Shown: piece after piece, positions 1 to 13,903 of the stretch | How the letters are laid out: the number at the start of each line of letters is the position of its first letter | Numbering within the stretch: the stretch's first letter is position 1 | Assembly: GCA_949358305.1 (NCBI GenBank) | Contig: OX442317.1 | Location: 10,668,186 to 10,732,185, forward strand | DNA: 64,000 nucleotides | Origin: Strigamia acuminata | Taxonomy: Eukaryota > Arthropoda > Chilopoda > Geophilomorpha > Linotaeniidae | Direction: 5' to 3' | Program-made: the position numbers and the translations under genes | The notes under the pieces: generated by a model | Database searches by the model: none | What the model saw: only the letters and a program-made list of their open reading frames with translations | What the model was told of the DNA's origin: nothing

Positions 1-2801
1 TATCCCTATAGGCCGAAACACGTGAACCCCATGTTGGATGAACGACATCTGGTGACGACTGATAAAACTTGCGTCAAGCTTAAATCTTTTAAGCCCCGGT
101 TTTAGTGAGATTTCCAAGATCGGACGACATTTTCTACTCCCTCCAAGAAAACGTGCGCCATGTTGAAATATCAACCAATAGCGCTATCACTGCTATAAAA
201 AAAATACACAGCACACGGTACCAGCATGCATTGTTGAGAGACGTGCCACTAATTCCCTTAACAGGCAATTAAATATTCATCGCGCACTTGAGTGAGAAAA
301 AGGCGACGCCCCTGGGAGAGCGGAAGGATGAATTCAAACGCCGAGACAGAGAGCGAGACAGGCGGGTGGATGCCATGCCATGCCATGGATGGATGGATGG
401 ATGGATGGATGGATTGATGCGCAGATTGGATTAAACAAAGAAAGCGCCTCTATTTTTTTTGCTTTTGTTTTACCCGATTTCCTGTGTTTGCACATGAGAA
501 TGATGGCATTTGTTTGGGTTTATATTGGAGCGGGATCAATATGTAAAAAGCAGCCGAATAAAGTCGGAATACTTTTGGCAGAGGTGCATTCACGACGTGA
601 CGCAACGCAAATCGATGCATGGACGAAAGAAGAGACGGTGAAGGCGACGGCGACGGCGACGGGAAGGAAAGGAAAGGAAAGGGATGGGAAGGGAAATGAT
701 TGTAAAGAATGATTCCAGGCGAGACGAGGTGTTTTTCGACCGTGATTTGGCAAGGAAGACACAAGCGCTCGGGCCTGTGTTTTCACACTTGTAACATAAT
801 CACAAATTAATTGCACGGGTCGACTTGAGTGGAGAAACTGTATCATTCATTCATGACGACGTGTTGCAAAGGACTCGCAGCGCCAGACGTCAATTCCCAC
901 GCGAGTGATCGAAGCTCAAGTCGAGATGCGGGCAGGTGAATTATTATAAATGGGTTTTATCAGTGCCCCACCAAGATGTCTACTGCTCCCCCAAGACATC
1001 TTCACTTTTCCTTGCCAAAAGAACTAGTCGAGGCGAGTGGAGTCGAGTGGAGTGGAGTGGAGACGATTCGAAATTCGACTCGACTCGAGCCGTGCCGAGC
1101 CGTGCCGAGCCGTGCCGAGCCCGACCGAGTCGACCAAGAGTATAGAGTAAAGTCGCGAGCAAAGCAGCAAAAATTCAAGAGGCCAATTAACGCGGCAAGG
1201 GTCGCTCGCGGAAATTAAACACTCGCTGGAATTCTCTCTCTCTCTCTCTCTCGTTGGCAAGTGAAGTAGGTGGTGTCGGAAAGGATGAGAATAACATTAG
1301 ACGCTCGGATGGATATGGATGGTGGGAGCACCTTAATGCATCTGGGCGACAGACGCGTGACGAATGGCGACAGAGGCGCCCGCAGCGAGGACTCCATTAT
1401 CGGCCGATAAATTGGGCGCGTGGTGGTTCCTAATTGGCTTCTCAGTTGCCGATCCGAAGCAAGCGCACATATTTCACTTCTCCTTAATCTCGGCAAGTTT
1501 CGCTCGCGATAATGGATGCCGGAGCCGACAATTGTCTTGTTTACACTCTCAAATGATCGATAAATCGAGAATGCTCAAAATGGGGAAAAAAAGAAAGAAA
1601 GAAAGAAAAAAAAAAAAAAAGAAAGAAAAAAAAAAGAAAGCAATCGTTCCATTTCAATAAAAAAAAACAAAAAAAAAAAGAAAACAGAAAAAGGGGGTCA
1701 AGGGTGACTGAGCGCCTGTTGAATTCCATCATTTGCAGCTTCTCCTCGAGGCAAGTCCATTTTTCGGATTCCGAGCGCAGAAGAGAAAATGAAAAACTAC
1801 TGTAAGCCTACACACGCCAACCATACAATAATATCGAATCGAAGCTGTCAATGAAAATACACCTTTTCATTTTGACTTTTCTTGCCGCCCTTTTCGCACT
1901 CGAAAACCGAAATTAAATTCCAATGCGAATCTACTCCTTTTCCGATATTGTTGTTTCCGTGCCGTCGCGAAACGGGGGTCGGGGGAAAAAAAAGAAAAGA
2001 AAAAAAAGAAAAAAAAAAAACGAAAAAGACTACCACGAGAGAAGGAGAAGGAATGACTCGCTCCGTTGTGCACGCACCGAGTAATCGACGCGACCGCGGA
2101 AAATCGGGCGACAAATCTCGCAAAGTCAGGGCTGAGGAGACAGAAAAGAGAGAAAGAGCGAGAGCGCTGTGCAGCGCGGTGCCAGTAACTGGCGAGGACT
2201 CGTGAAAAAGAAATGAGACTTCTTTATAATCAAGTCCAATGCAAATCGTTCTCGCTGTTTGCCATGTAATTTCCTTCATCTTGCAAACACCAAACTTGAT
2301 TAGGATCAATGGGAAGAGGCAAATTACGTCACGCTTTGCAATCACTGACCTCACCTAATTGAAATTAAAACGAATCGTTTCGTTATACTGCGGGGAAATG
2401 TCAATTATTAGAAACACGGCGGGGAGTGCGAATTAAAACCCACTTCCTGTCCTCGTTTTCTCAATTTAATTAAACAATATTTTTGACGAGACGTCAAGAA
2501 AATTGAAAAGATAAAAAAAAAAAAATTTAAAAATGTTTTAAAAAAATTAAGAAATAAATAAAAAGTTGCTGATGGTGTTCCCGAAGATGTGCGGGGGGAA
2601 AAAAATTTTCCCCACTCTTCGAGCGATGAAATTGAATTTGGTGTGTGGGAGCTGGAATCAGCTCTGCTTGCGGAAGTCAGATGAGTTTCCGCCCAGTTTG
2701 AGCCACGGGGTGGAATCTTCAGCAGGCGGAAGTGATGGCACCAAATCGGCGTTTCTATCTGCACTGGATGAAGAGCGGGCGAAGCAAAATTCAATGAGGA
2801 T

Positions 2802-2833
<32 letters not shown>

Positions 2834-5800
2834 ACCTCCATTTAATAATTCAAAGAACGAAAGAAAAGAAAAAGGATGAGAAGCTAATGTGTTTTATAGC
2901 CTCGATTGTGGAAGATTGCGATTACGATGTAAAAGAAGCAGCCATTCTTGTTACGGACTTATCATAACTGAATTTATTAACAAAAATTAACATGGGGGGC
3001 GCTGGACGCATTAACAAAAGGTGAAGATTTGACCAGTGGAATTAAACACTCCAGAAGTCGTTGCAGTGTGTTAATTAATCGCTTCCCTTGTTTAGCCGAC
3101 AAGATGAAGATGTAATCTGCTCGAGCATTTCTTTCTCAGACCTCAAATCTGCTCTAAGTAATTAATCGAACAAACGAGCATCCGATGCAGCGCCGAATTT
3201 CATTAAGTCGTGACGTCGCTCATTGGAAAAAATGAAACTGGCACTCGGCCGTTTTCATTCTTCTTTTTCTTTTTCTTTTTCTTTTTCTTTTTTTACCGGA
3301 TATTGGTCGTGTTGATTGTTGACTTTGTATTTATTAGCGTTTGAAATGCGCAGGTAGTGTTCATAGCTTAGGAATTGCGACCTTGTTACGGTCCAGCGCT
3401 CACGATCCCCCGAGGAGCCATACGTGGTCTAATTCTGGATCCGCGGATGTTTTTGAGAAATCTCCCGGAGGAGATCAGCGGGCCTTAAAATCGGTGATTT
3501 ATTTTTTGCTAAATTCATTTTAAAGTCAGATGATTGGGGTCGCTGTAACGAGGTCGTGTCTTGTGAGTCGAGTGTCGATCTCGGAATGAAATAAAAAGGA
3601 GTTAAGAAAGGAAAAGGGATAGGAAAGAGAGAAGAGAGGAGAGGAAGAAGGGAGAAGGGAGAATGGAGAATGGAGAAGGGAGAAGGGGTTTATCGATCGA
3701 CCGGAGGCTGCGACTTCTTTAATGGAGATTAACTAAGGGCGGCGTAACGCGATTATGAATCGCATCGGAAAACCATTGCACACAAATGTGCAAGGCGGAC
3801 ATTGGGGCCAATCAAAATGGCGTTCGCTCCTGGCTAATGAAAAGAAAAACATTTGATCCGAATTAAACAATTGCCGGTTTGCAAAAGTTCGGTTTTATTG
3901 GATTGCAAATGGTTGGAAATTAACGTCGCCGGAAAGATGAACGGAAGACGCGCTTGCCAAGCTCAGTCAGCCGACGCTGACAGCGTTCGTCGAATAGAGC
4001 GGGAATCGTAACCGCAGTTGACCTGAATGACCCGGGCTTATTATCGATTGGACGATTGGAGGAACCGCAGTTAATGCGAAAATGAGAGATGCCCTCTCCT
4101 CTCCTCTCCAACTGGGCCACGGTTTAGCTTCAACCCTGCTTCACAATCATTTTTAGCGTTTGCAATTTTTGCTAACCGGCATAGCATTGCATTGGATTGG
4201 ATTGGATTAGCGCAGCAAGCGTCTTCAGCTCGGGTGTAAAAGACGAAGACTCTAGTTGCTTGATCCGCCAATAGAAGACGTCGTCAATTAAGGCCAATTA
4301 TTCGCCGCTCGGAAGCAAATTGCACTCCCTCTTGTGAGTGTGCGGAAATTTAATCAAGTGCTGCGAGCGTTTTCTCGGAGGCCGATGATAAATGAAGACT
4401 CGGAGCTGCTAAAAGATGGACAGAAAGACGGAGCGTGTCCACTCTGGAGAATTTCGTTCGACAAGCAAAAGAGGTGGAGGGAGGCGAGGGCGTTTAATGG
4501 GAACGCAAACAAACAAAGAAGGTGTCGCAGGGTCAATTGAGACGCCAACTCGTCACCAAATACTTTGGCCAGTGGCCAGACACCGTTGCGGGGGCCCGCA
4601 AAATCGATATGGAAGACGCGCGCAGAGTCTGGTATAGGGAGGGCTTCCCTGCAATCACCTCATTCCGTGCAGTGAAGCACCAGGCGGAGCTTTGCAATTC
4701 TTACAAACATAATGATAGAAAAAAATATCGATTGATTAAAAAAGTCGTTTTCAATTTATTTTTCTCTATCGCCTGATGCCAACGTAGAAATAAATAAATA
4801 AATAAATAAAAACACGAGTGTTGCCCATAAATAATTAAATAATTAAAAAACAAACAAATTGCGTGGTGTGTTTAAAAACTTGACAAGTGACCAAATCTGA
4901 TTAGGCAGGATCCACAAGAACGTATCTTCGGATTTGGTGGTGTTTAATTATTTCGTATTATACAAAGACAATCAATTCGAGTTGCAGCTGCTGATAAATG
5001 GACCGCATTCGTTAAGCGGATCCCTTATTAATTTCGTTGCCGCCAGACGCATAATTCTGGTAATCGGATTAGACGAGGCCAGCAGAAGGACGCTCGCTCC
5101 CCCTTCACCTCCCTTCTTTCCCCTCTCCCCTCTCCTCGGCCCTCGCCTTGCCCCTTTGGCGGATCGATGTGTGCGTGGGATGAGTCACGAGCTCAATGGT
5201 CAGGAAAGACACTCAGGTGACTGAGGAAACCTGAGCTGCTGATCGAATGTCGGTTCACAGAGCGGAAAGCGTGACCTGCACACCATGATCGTCGGGGGCT
5301 GTCGTCCATTTTATGGATTTGCACCTCCGATGCTCGGCCATGTCCGAAAATGCCCGTTTTTTTTCCATCCATTGAACGACAGCCGAACACCGACAGAGGA
5401 GAGGGTGAAGGAGAAAGAGAAGAGAAGAGAGGAGAGGAGAGGAGAGGAGAAGAGAAGAGCGGAGTGGAGTGGAGTGGAGCAGCAACTAGCAGCTGACGTC
5501 GATCGATGGAACCCCCCCCCCCTCTCTCTCTCTCTCGTTCTCTCTCGTTCTCTCTCGAGGGGATCGGAAGAGGGAAGGAAATCACGCGTCCGTTCGTCAG
5601 ATTCACCGCTTCACCTCAAATCGAAATCCTTGCACGCCAAAGAAATGGGACACTGAGGTCCGACAGAAGATGTTGCTGTCATTCTTGCACTCCCTGCCAA
5701 TTTGGGAGGAAGGAACAAGTACACGCGAGATGCTAGGCCTTCTCATTTTCCCCGGGGATCCCGTGAATGAAACACCGACGCGTCCGCCCTAAGACGCTTG

Positions 5801-8800
5801 GATTCTCGAGTGCGGGGGCGTAAAGATGAAACGCCCGAGAGAAATGCAATTATACTGCGAAGAAGCATTTCTCAGTGCGTCGCTCGGCTCTGTTCGGCTC
5901 TGCTCCGCTCCGCTCTGCTCTGCTCTGCTCCTGTTTTGCATCCCCCCGAGCGGACTCGGCGACAACTGCTTTGCAAACAGCAAAGCGAAAAGGGTTGAAA
6001 CGTAAAACTTGGTCACGTTCAATTATTCATAGTTTTCTGCTCCCTACTTAAGATGGAAATAGAAAGAGGTCAGTTACCATGGAGACAATAAATGCAAAGA
6101 TGCGTTGCAAGCACGTCAATCATAATCACGAGTGGCCTCCCTCCCTCCCTCCCTCCCTCCCTCCCTCCGCTCCAATACACCATGCACGGCTCTTCTCCTT
6201 CTCCCTCCCTCCCTCCGTCCAACAATGCCAATTCAAACTGGCAATACATTTTTAAATCGAATATTTATGCGAAATTTTCAAATTGTTCAAACTCTCGAAT
6301 AATTAATTGGAGATCGCATTGCAATTTCAAATAGCAATCGATGACCGCTGTGATGTCACAAAACAATCCAGACTGCGCGGTCGGCTGGCTTAATTGTATG
6401 AAAAATTGATGCGCATTTATTTTTAATAGCTCGTGTGAAAATCTTTGCTCCGCAGTTGTGAACGTGTACGGCTGATAGTCATCGATTTAGAGAGGAACTG
6501 GAATCAAGCAAACCACCGATATTTGATGCGGTCAAATTAAATTTCAAACAAGTTTCAAATGCAAAACCAAAAGAAAAAGAAGAAAAAAAGAAGAAGAAAA
6601 AAAAAAAAGAATTTATGTGCCGACAGGGGGGGGGGGGGGGAGTCTGGAAAAAGATGGCAACGCTCAAAGTCATAAAATGAAGTCCGGACGTCAATGATGC
6701 CGGAAAAGATCGGTGGACGGGGAGTGAATGTGTTGGAGTTTCGTGACTTACGACTCGACGCCTTCGTCAACAACCACTGGATGATAACTGAGAGTCGGCT
6801 CAAAGGTCATTGGCGATAAGTTGGAAATGCATGAAAAAAAAAGGAAGAGGCAAAAAAAACTTCTTCTTCCATTGCCAACGCGCCAGCAGGTGCGGCACAG
6901 GTGTTTAATTCGACAGAGGGCATCATTATATTTGAGGTGAGTCACTTGCAATCGATTTTTTTTGCGGCGTGGGGAGAGATAGAGTGCGCGCGGGCGTTTT
7001 CCAGCTCCACCTCCGCTTTCTCCTCCCCCCCTGAGGGTCACTAAATAACGTTTCTGCTTCCATCTTCAAAATAGAGCGCCATGTTTTATTCAAAACTCTT
7101 TGAGTACGTACCACAGGGCACACACTCGCACAACACGAGCACAAATCGTGAATCTTGGCGAGATGTAAAAGTGACGTCACTTTGGCAAATAAAATGTAAA
7201 TTCGAAAGGGATAATTGGCAAAGTGTGCGGGTGCCGGGACACGTGCAATGAGTGACGGGAGAATTGATTGGAATTGTGAAAAAATGAGAGGAAAAAAAGA
7301 AAAACGCATTTCAAGCGTCAAAAGCCGGCATCATCTCTCGTTTGAAATCGCGGCACCTGGTGCAAATTGATCGAGCAGCTAATCAAATAATCGAAATCGA
7401 TGAACTTTCAAAGTTGCTAACTCCAAACAAGAGCACGGGAGGGAAAAGAAGAGAAGAGAAGAGAGCGCGCATGTGCGTGAGATTGATCTTAAGCGTTTCT
7501 CTTATCTCTCCACACCAACCACCCCTCGCATCAATCAATGACGACGCCCGTCTGTCCTGCGGGCATCTTTTATTGGCCGCCCATCTCGAAAAACAAATGG
7601 CAAGAATCGAAACATCGATCCGACCTCTTCAACTCCCAAGACCACACGTGACGACGCATCGCTCTTTCCCGTCCCTTCCTGTCTCTCTCTCTCTCTCTCT
7701 CTCGTCCAGTTCGAGGGGGGTGGGGCACGTGACGTCACGACAAGACACGACACGACACGACACTGACCTGAGATACCGTCGTACGTCCACCACTCCTCCC
7801 AGTTGGGGCTGGAACCTGGAAAAATACAAGGATCGTTAAAACAAATAAAATAATAGACGGCAAGTTGGATTTAAAAAATGCACGAGGTCGATTTAGCAAT
7901 TCAGCTCAAGAAAATTGCTGCTGCTGTATCTGGGCAACTGCAACGTGCAACGTGCAACAGCAATTTTTGAGCGCAGCACGAGCGAAGCCAACTTGCGTTT
8001 TAGCCCGAAACCAATCAACAATCCAGAAAAATAAATAAATAAAAGCCATTTTAATTGGGCCCAGTTTCTCCTTATCACAACAATAAACAACTAAAGACGA
8101 GGGAAACCCGAACCTTCAATCGAATCGAATCGAATCGAATCGAACCGAATCGATCTGCCGATCTATTATAGCAGCAACAATGGCGTCCGAACTTGTCCTC
8201 CCTTCCCTCGACCTCGACTCACGCCCTCGCCACCACGCATGCGCGCACATTTTAAACTACACAAGTTTTTTAGATGAGAATTTCAATTGATTTTTAAATA
8301 AATTTAAATTTCATCTGAAAACGCATTTGAATTGAATTTTTAACTGTTTTCAAGTTTAACGCGCCGCTTCGCTCCTTCTGTTTAATTTTTTTAAATATAA
8401 AATGCACTAAATTTATGCTTGCTAAATGAATGATTCATTCGATAAGTAAGTTATCTTTGATTCGTTAGTACATCTAAAAAGCCCCATATGCAAATTCTTC
8501 CCCAGTTTAACATTACCCCGATGCAATTTGACTACACGTTTTTATTTGTTCCAAGGGGGCGATAAATCAATTCAAATGCGCATCAAAAATATTAAATGAA
8601 AGTTAAATGTACAAATTAAATTTTTAATGAGTCAAATACAAAAACAATGCGTAAAAAATTGTATTAAGCATTTTTCCACTTGTTCTCTCACTAAAACACG
8701 ACGTGGTGACGGCTGAGCGAGTAATTGCTAGTTACACAACGATATGCAAAGCGTTGCTAAACAGAAATTATTATTTTTTTAATTTTCTCAAAACACCAGT

Positions 8801-10751
8801 TAAAAATAGTTCTGACAAATTAATACCGTGTGCATAAATAAGTGAGGTAATAATAGAAAGAAAAAAAAGTTAAAACCCCCACGGTTTGTCGAACAAAAAA
8901 ATAAAGAAATGAAAAAAGAAAAAATAATTTTAAAAAAAAATAATTTAAAAAAAAAAATAAAAAAAATAAAGGCTAATAAATTTGATGTTGAAACTAAGTT
9001 GGCAATAAAAAAGAGCGAAAAGCGTCCATAAATGCAGCCACCTGAGCAGTTGGAGGTGGTCACAAATAGATCGACGAGGAAGTTGCACGCCCACACTCAC
9101 AAAAAAGCAACCCACAATGCAATGCATTGAACAAACAAGCGGCTCGTTTTAACTACAACTTACATCACCGAAAAGAAAAAAGGAAAAACATCAGATAATT
9201 GCACGTCGTTTGCACAAATATAAAGGAAAATGAAACTACAACCTCGAAAAGAAAAAAAAAAAAAGAAAAAAAAATAGAAAATAATAATAATAAAACGAAA
9301 AGGGAAAAAGAAAAGGAGTAATTTGAATTTTCAAACATTCTGATTGTTTTGCCAAATGAAATGCCCATGGAGCCATCCATAATTTCGTCGCGGTTTCTCA
9401 AAACAAGGAGAACACAAAGACAAGAAGCGCGAAAGACAGAAGGAGCAGCGCCGCTGCTAATTAATTACGAGGTAATTACTCCCGTGTCCAAAGGCATAGT
9501 CCATCACTTCCGGTTGTGCTCGACCAACGAAAGATAGAAAGCGGAAAGAAAGAAAAACATAAAAGCTGAAGAAAGCCGATGGTCGCGATGATAAACAAAA
9601 GGCAATTTTACAAGAACACGTGTGTGTTCTGTGTTCTGTGTTGTGTGTTGTGTGTTGTGGGGGGGAATATTTTTCACCTTTATGGCACTCAACCACCTCC
9701 GAGTCCCGCTATAATGAAATAAGCAAGTGGTCTGTAATGGACGCTGCTCGTTGCCGATTCGGCCGGCGTCCTGCGCTCACCGTACTTGTACGGGGAGTCG
9801 GAATCCCCCGAAACGGGCTGGGCTGGGCTGGGCTGCAGCCGAGACTTGAATTTTTTTTCTTTTTTCTTTTTTTCTGTGCCGCTGGAGATGAAGAGACGCA
9901 GTGTGGGAGTATGGGAGTATGGGAGGAGGGTGTCGGGGAGCAGGGGGCCATTGTGTGGCAGCAAAAACTCGTCACCCGCGCAATCTTATCGCATGCGCCC
10001 GCGCGCGACAATGAAAGGGGTCGAGGCTTTGAATCGAGCCTAGATTTGCTAAGACGGCGCGTTCCTTGCCTTTGCACCACCCTCTCTCCCTCCCCTCTCG
10101 CCTTCTCCCGCGCCTCCCTCGTGGCCTATTTGCATAAATTACTGGCCTCGAGGCGCGTGCGGCAAAACGAGCGAGTTTCACTCCCCCCTCCCCCATCCAT
10201 TCTCCGGCTCACCCCGCCAGCGACGAATATTGAAACTTTAAACAACGGATTGAGCGGGAATTAAACGCGCCCGTTTCGAGCTCGCACTCTCCACAGGCGC
10301 TTGAATCATCGCGCCGAGCAGAGCCGAAGCCGAGCCGAGCCGAGCCGAGCAGAGTCCACCGGGGCAGAGAAAAAAGCGAAGGAAGCGACGCTGTAATCAG
10401 TAATCACGTCATTGATCCGACGCACGTGTGGACGAGGAGGGCGAGCATCATTGAATCATTGAATCATTGATCTCCGATCGGAGCAGCAAAAACAAAACAT
10501 AAAAAGAAAAAAGAAAAAAGAGAAAAGAGAAAAGAAACGGAGTTAAAGGCTTATTAACGATATTAACGAGTTGCGGGGCCGGATCGTGCGGTTTGAGCGC
10601 TTCACACGTGCCAATCAATCAATTTGATGCGTCACGGCAGGGCACGAGACGGAGAACGGCCTCCGGCGCCGAACGCGGCTCGGTGTCTGGGTGAACAACC
10701 AACCCAACCCACCTGTGCATGCGCCGGGTCGGGATCGGGACACTCACTCAC
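1..10751. other. Non-coding, microsatellite-rich stretch, probably a long first intron
   Basis: I see no exon with recognisable protein similarity on either strand. The stretch holds many simple repeats (ATGG near 372-414, mixed GAGTG/CGAGC pentamers at 1032-1130, CT at 1232-1252, GA at 2807-2833, CTTTTT at 3261-3294, CCTC at 6136-6168, CGAAT at 8118-8153) and A-rich tracts that create low-complexity open frames. If the signal-peptide exon at 10,752-10,818 (minus strand) is real, this whole stretch lies in its first intron. That is inference. Confidence 0.45.
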
Positions 10752-10818
10752 CTGGCACCTGGAGAAGCAAGTGCAGCACCACGTAGATCCATGCGAAGGG
10801 TCGAAGCCTCGGGGCCAT
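10752..10818 (-). CDS. Putative first coding exon (signal peptide) of a gene running off the left edge
   Basis: On the minus strand an ATG at 10,818 opens a short frame beginning MAPRLRPF and continuing with a strongly hydrophobic run (WIYVVLHLLLQVPG). It is followed directly by a consensus splice donor, GTGAGTG, at 10,751. The shape is basic N-terminus, hydrophobic core and small residues before cleavage, then an intron in phase 1. This is the usual first exon of a secreted or single-pass membrane protein. The surrounding 10.6-11.3 kb is GC- and CpG-rich, as expected near a promoter. No downstream exon could be recognised to the left, so the product is unknown and the exon could be a chance combination. 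Confidence 0.45.
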
Positions 10819-13800
10819 GCACGATGTGTGGCACGGATGATAGATATCAGTGGTGCTGGCTGTCGCCCATGACGAACCTGCGGCACTCGACTGCGCTACC
10901 CTCGTCGTAGTCCAGTGGTGAAGGAGCGCGCGGTGCAAGTTGCAGCCCGCCTGCTTTGTGTGCGTGCGTGTTTGGTGCGTGCGCCGACTGACACAACAAC
11001 CGCGTCCGCGTGGGGGGATTCGGGGGAAACCGCGTCACTAGCGGAGCGTGTGTTGGCACAATCATGTGACTGGCTGGCAACCAATCGGAAGGGCGGCGTG
11101 CCAGTGCGGGAAACGCGAAACCCCATTTTCCCTCCAGAATAAATAGGACGGACACTCGGAAAACTCGTGCGCGTTAGCGTTACGGGTGAGCGAGCGCCGC
11201 TCTCTCTATCTGCTTTTCGTTTCGACAACAACTTCCGGCGACCCCGGCTCCCGGCTGCCAGAGGCTACGTGTCGACTCGACTCTCGCCCGGTCATCCATC
11301 ACGTTTCTCTACCCAAATTACCACGTGCTAAAGGAATGGAATAGACAGATAGCCACAAACATCGAAATCAATTTTTACACGTTGTGGCAGCAAAAGCGCT
11401 TTTTTAAATTGAATTTTTAATATTTAATATTTAATTTCGCATCCAGCGCTTTTACTTTTAATGTTGTCAACGAAACCTGGGTTACAGATGAGCAACGCTA
11501 CTTCTGGCAACTCCTATTCTACATTATCAGATCGAATTACAAATTGGTTGCTATAGAACAAACAACAAAACTAGCAAACCGAGGGAGGTCTTTGACACGG
11601 GATCCGGTCCGGACCGAGACAAAAAAAACACAAAAACCGGCTAAAATCTTTCTTTTTCGAATCTCTCTCTCTCTCTCTCATTTTTTACCAAGTCGGCAGG
11701 GGCGTGTGGCACAGGCACAGGCCTCTACGGTAGTCAGAGCGGTCATCCATCTCGCCTCGCCTCGCCTCGCCTCGACTCGACTCGCCTTCCGTTCGCATCT
11801 CGAACGCGTGTCACAGAGACAAATGGCGTTGCATCCCAGAGCGAATGCGGCGCACGAAATGCACAATCAACTTGTCACCACCACCGCCGGTTTCAGACAT
11901 TCGAATCTGCAGGAAAAGTTGCGCTCGGGTTCAGGCTCGGGTCACGTGACTGCGGCGTTTCCCGTCCCCCGCGTGGCCCGTTGCGTCAGATGCAATTAGT
12001 CCCGCATTCACAGTTAACACGTTCATCTCCGAACTCGTAAAAATCACGACATTCCACGTTCAACCTTCTTCCTCCTCCTCCTCCTCCCTACACGCACACA
12101 CTTTGCCCTCTTGCTTCGACCTGTCGCGTTCGTGACGTGGCCTGCAGCGAATTCCGCTCGTGGCCCGATTAAAACGAGTCATCAACGCATCCACTGCGTG
12201 TAATCGTAGACAAAATGATGCGACACAAACTGCCGGCGATAAAAAACGGTTGAAAACAAAAATTAATGTCATGGAATCGTGGCTGGAAATAATTTGCACG
12301 CGGGCAAAATTTGAAGAATAAAATTAATGGAAGAAGAGCAATAAAAAAGCGAAGAAATATCAGTATCGCTAATCCGAGCGAGGGAGCCACGCCGCTCCGC
12401 TCCGCGCCGCTCCTCGCCGCGCCACGTCTTACGGAGGGCTTATCTATCTCGCCCTTTGCCGTACACCTGGCTTCTCCCGGGTACAGGGATCGGCTGTGAC
12501 TGCGCCGATAAGCCGAGGCGCGAGTTACTGCCCACACAACACTCGATAATTAATTCCTCTTCCCCTTCTCCTTCTCCTTCTGCCAGCTAAATCTATCGCC
12601 ATCAAATTCACGCACCATTGCTTCGACACTTCTTCTCTTCTACAAAACACTCTGTGCAAAGATTGTAACTCTAATTACTTATTTCTCTTGTATTCAGCTT
12701 ACCTTCATAGACTACTATGTGCAAATTGGAATTTTATGACATTTTAATTCAATAGATTAAACCAAACTCCGTTGATGTTAATTTGAATGTTAAACTTTAT
12801 TTATTGATGTATATATTAATAAAATCAATTGCAGGAATTATTAAAAAGTTTACCGTTAAAGTTGCAAACTAATGGGCAAATGAGTTTAAAATCGTTAAAG
12901 GGAGTGAGTGAGTGAGTGTACGCCGTATGGAATGGAATGGAATGGAATGGAATGGAATGGAATGGCATGGGATGATTTACTCAACTGTAATATCATTAAT
13001 GATAAGTAGTGTTTTTAATGATTCCTCCGTTTTTCGATGTTCTAGAATTATTAGTTTTTCCTTTTCCATCGATTCCGATTACACTTGAAATTAAGCTTAG
13101 TTGTTACCATTTGTATTCTCAATTTTAACATTTTTCCTGCTTTTTTTGCATATACAAGTATTGTTTACGGTATAAATAGCACAAGTCATTATCGTTAATA
13201 TTTTTTGAGTAATGGTAGGGAGAAAAATAGATAAAAATAGAATTGGAATTGTTAGGAGAATGTGCGACTTATCGTTCGAATCCATCGCGATGAAAATAAC
13301 TATAAATCACCAACACTTCCTTGATCCGGCGGAAATGCCAGTGCACCGAATCCAACTAGACCAGCGTCGAGACAGGGAAAGATGGCCCTCGTTTTCGAAC
13401 AGAAGAGGAAAGGAAAGGAAAGGAGAGCTTCTCTTTTTTTCTCTCTCTCTCTCTCTTTCTCTTTCTCTTTCTCTCGGGACTTGTCGAGGAAGGGAAGAGC
13501 AATAGAGAATCGACGGAAACCAAAAGAGGGCACAAATGAAGGGATCAGAGCTAGAAATGAACAAACTCGCTAGAACGAACCCACCTCAATTAAGAAGGGG
13601 GAATCCAATCGAACGCACCGTTCGTCCCGCAGGGAGTTGCAGGGTGGAGCTTGCAATTCTCCGTAGGGAAGGGCGAGGGGGAGCTCGCAGACAGGTGGAG
13701 TTGGAGGACCGGAGAGGAAAGGAAACGAAAGGAAAGGAAAGGAAAGGAAAGAGCCCGGCAAGGAGATTTGGGGTTTGAATTAATATCCAGAATGCGATTG

Positions 13801-13899
13801 GTTGTGGTGAAATTTGTCAATTTCGCTCGAGCAATTCACTCAACCGGAAGTAAATGCAATGATGGAGTGTAAGTATAAGGAGATGCAACCCACACACAA
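10819..13899. other. GC-rich possible promoter region, then repeat-rich intergenic DNA
   Basis: CpG density is clearly higher at about 10.0-12.5 kb than further right, with CTCGC pentamers at 11,751-11,786 and C/G-rich tracts at 12,390-12,425. This fits a promoter for the minus-strand exon at 10,818. From 12.6 kb the DNA is A/T-rich with a GGAAT array at 12,928-12,965 and CT tracts at 13,440-13,475. Open frames up to about 150 codons exist here, but none resembles a protein I know. Confidence 0.35.
12928..12965. repeat. (GGAAT)n microsatellite
   Basis: About seven tandem copies of the pentamer GGAAT, ending in a one-base variant. The unit is the same as human satellite III, but here it is a short isolated array. 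Confidence 0.9.
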
Positions 13900-13903
13900 A
13901 CAC

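Noticed and set aside
1848-2354. 168-codon minus-strand open frame
   Set aside because: Its centre is a translated A/T-rich tract giving poly-Phe. No conserved pattern was seen.
9620-10264. 214-codon open frame on the plus strand
   Set aside because: It contains a translated T tract (poly-Phe) and repeat-derived segments, and looks like no protein family.
11544-11999. 151-codon open frame on the plus strand
   Set aside because: It is GC-rich with skewed composition (Arg, Ser, Ala), no recognisable domain and no splice context. It lies in CpG-rich DNA where long frames arise by chance.
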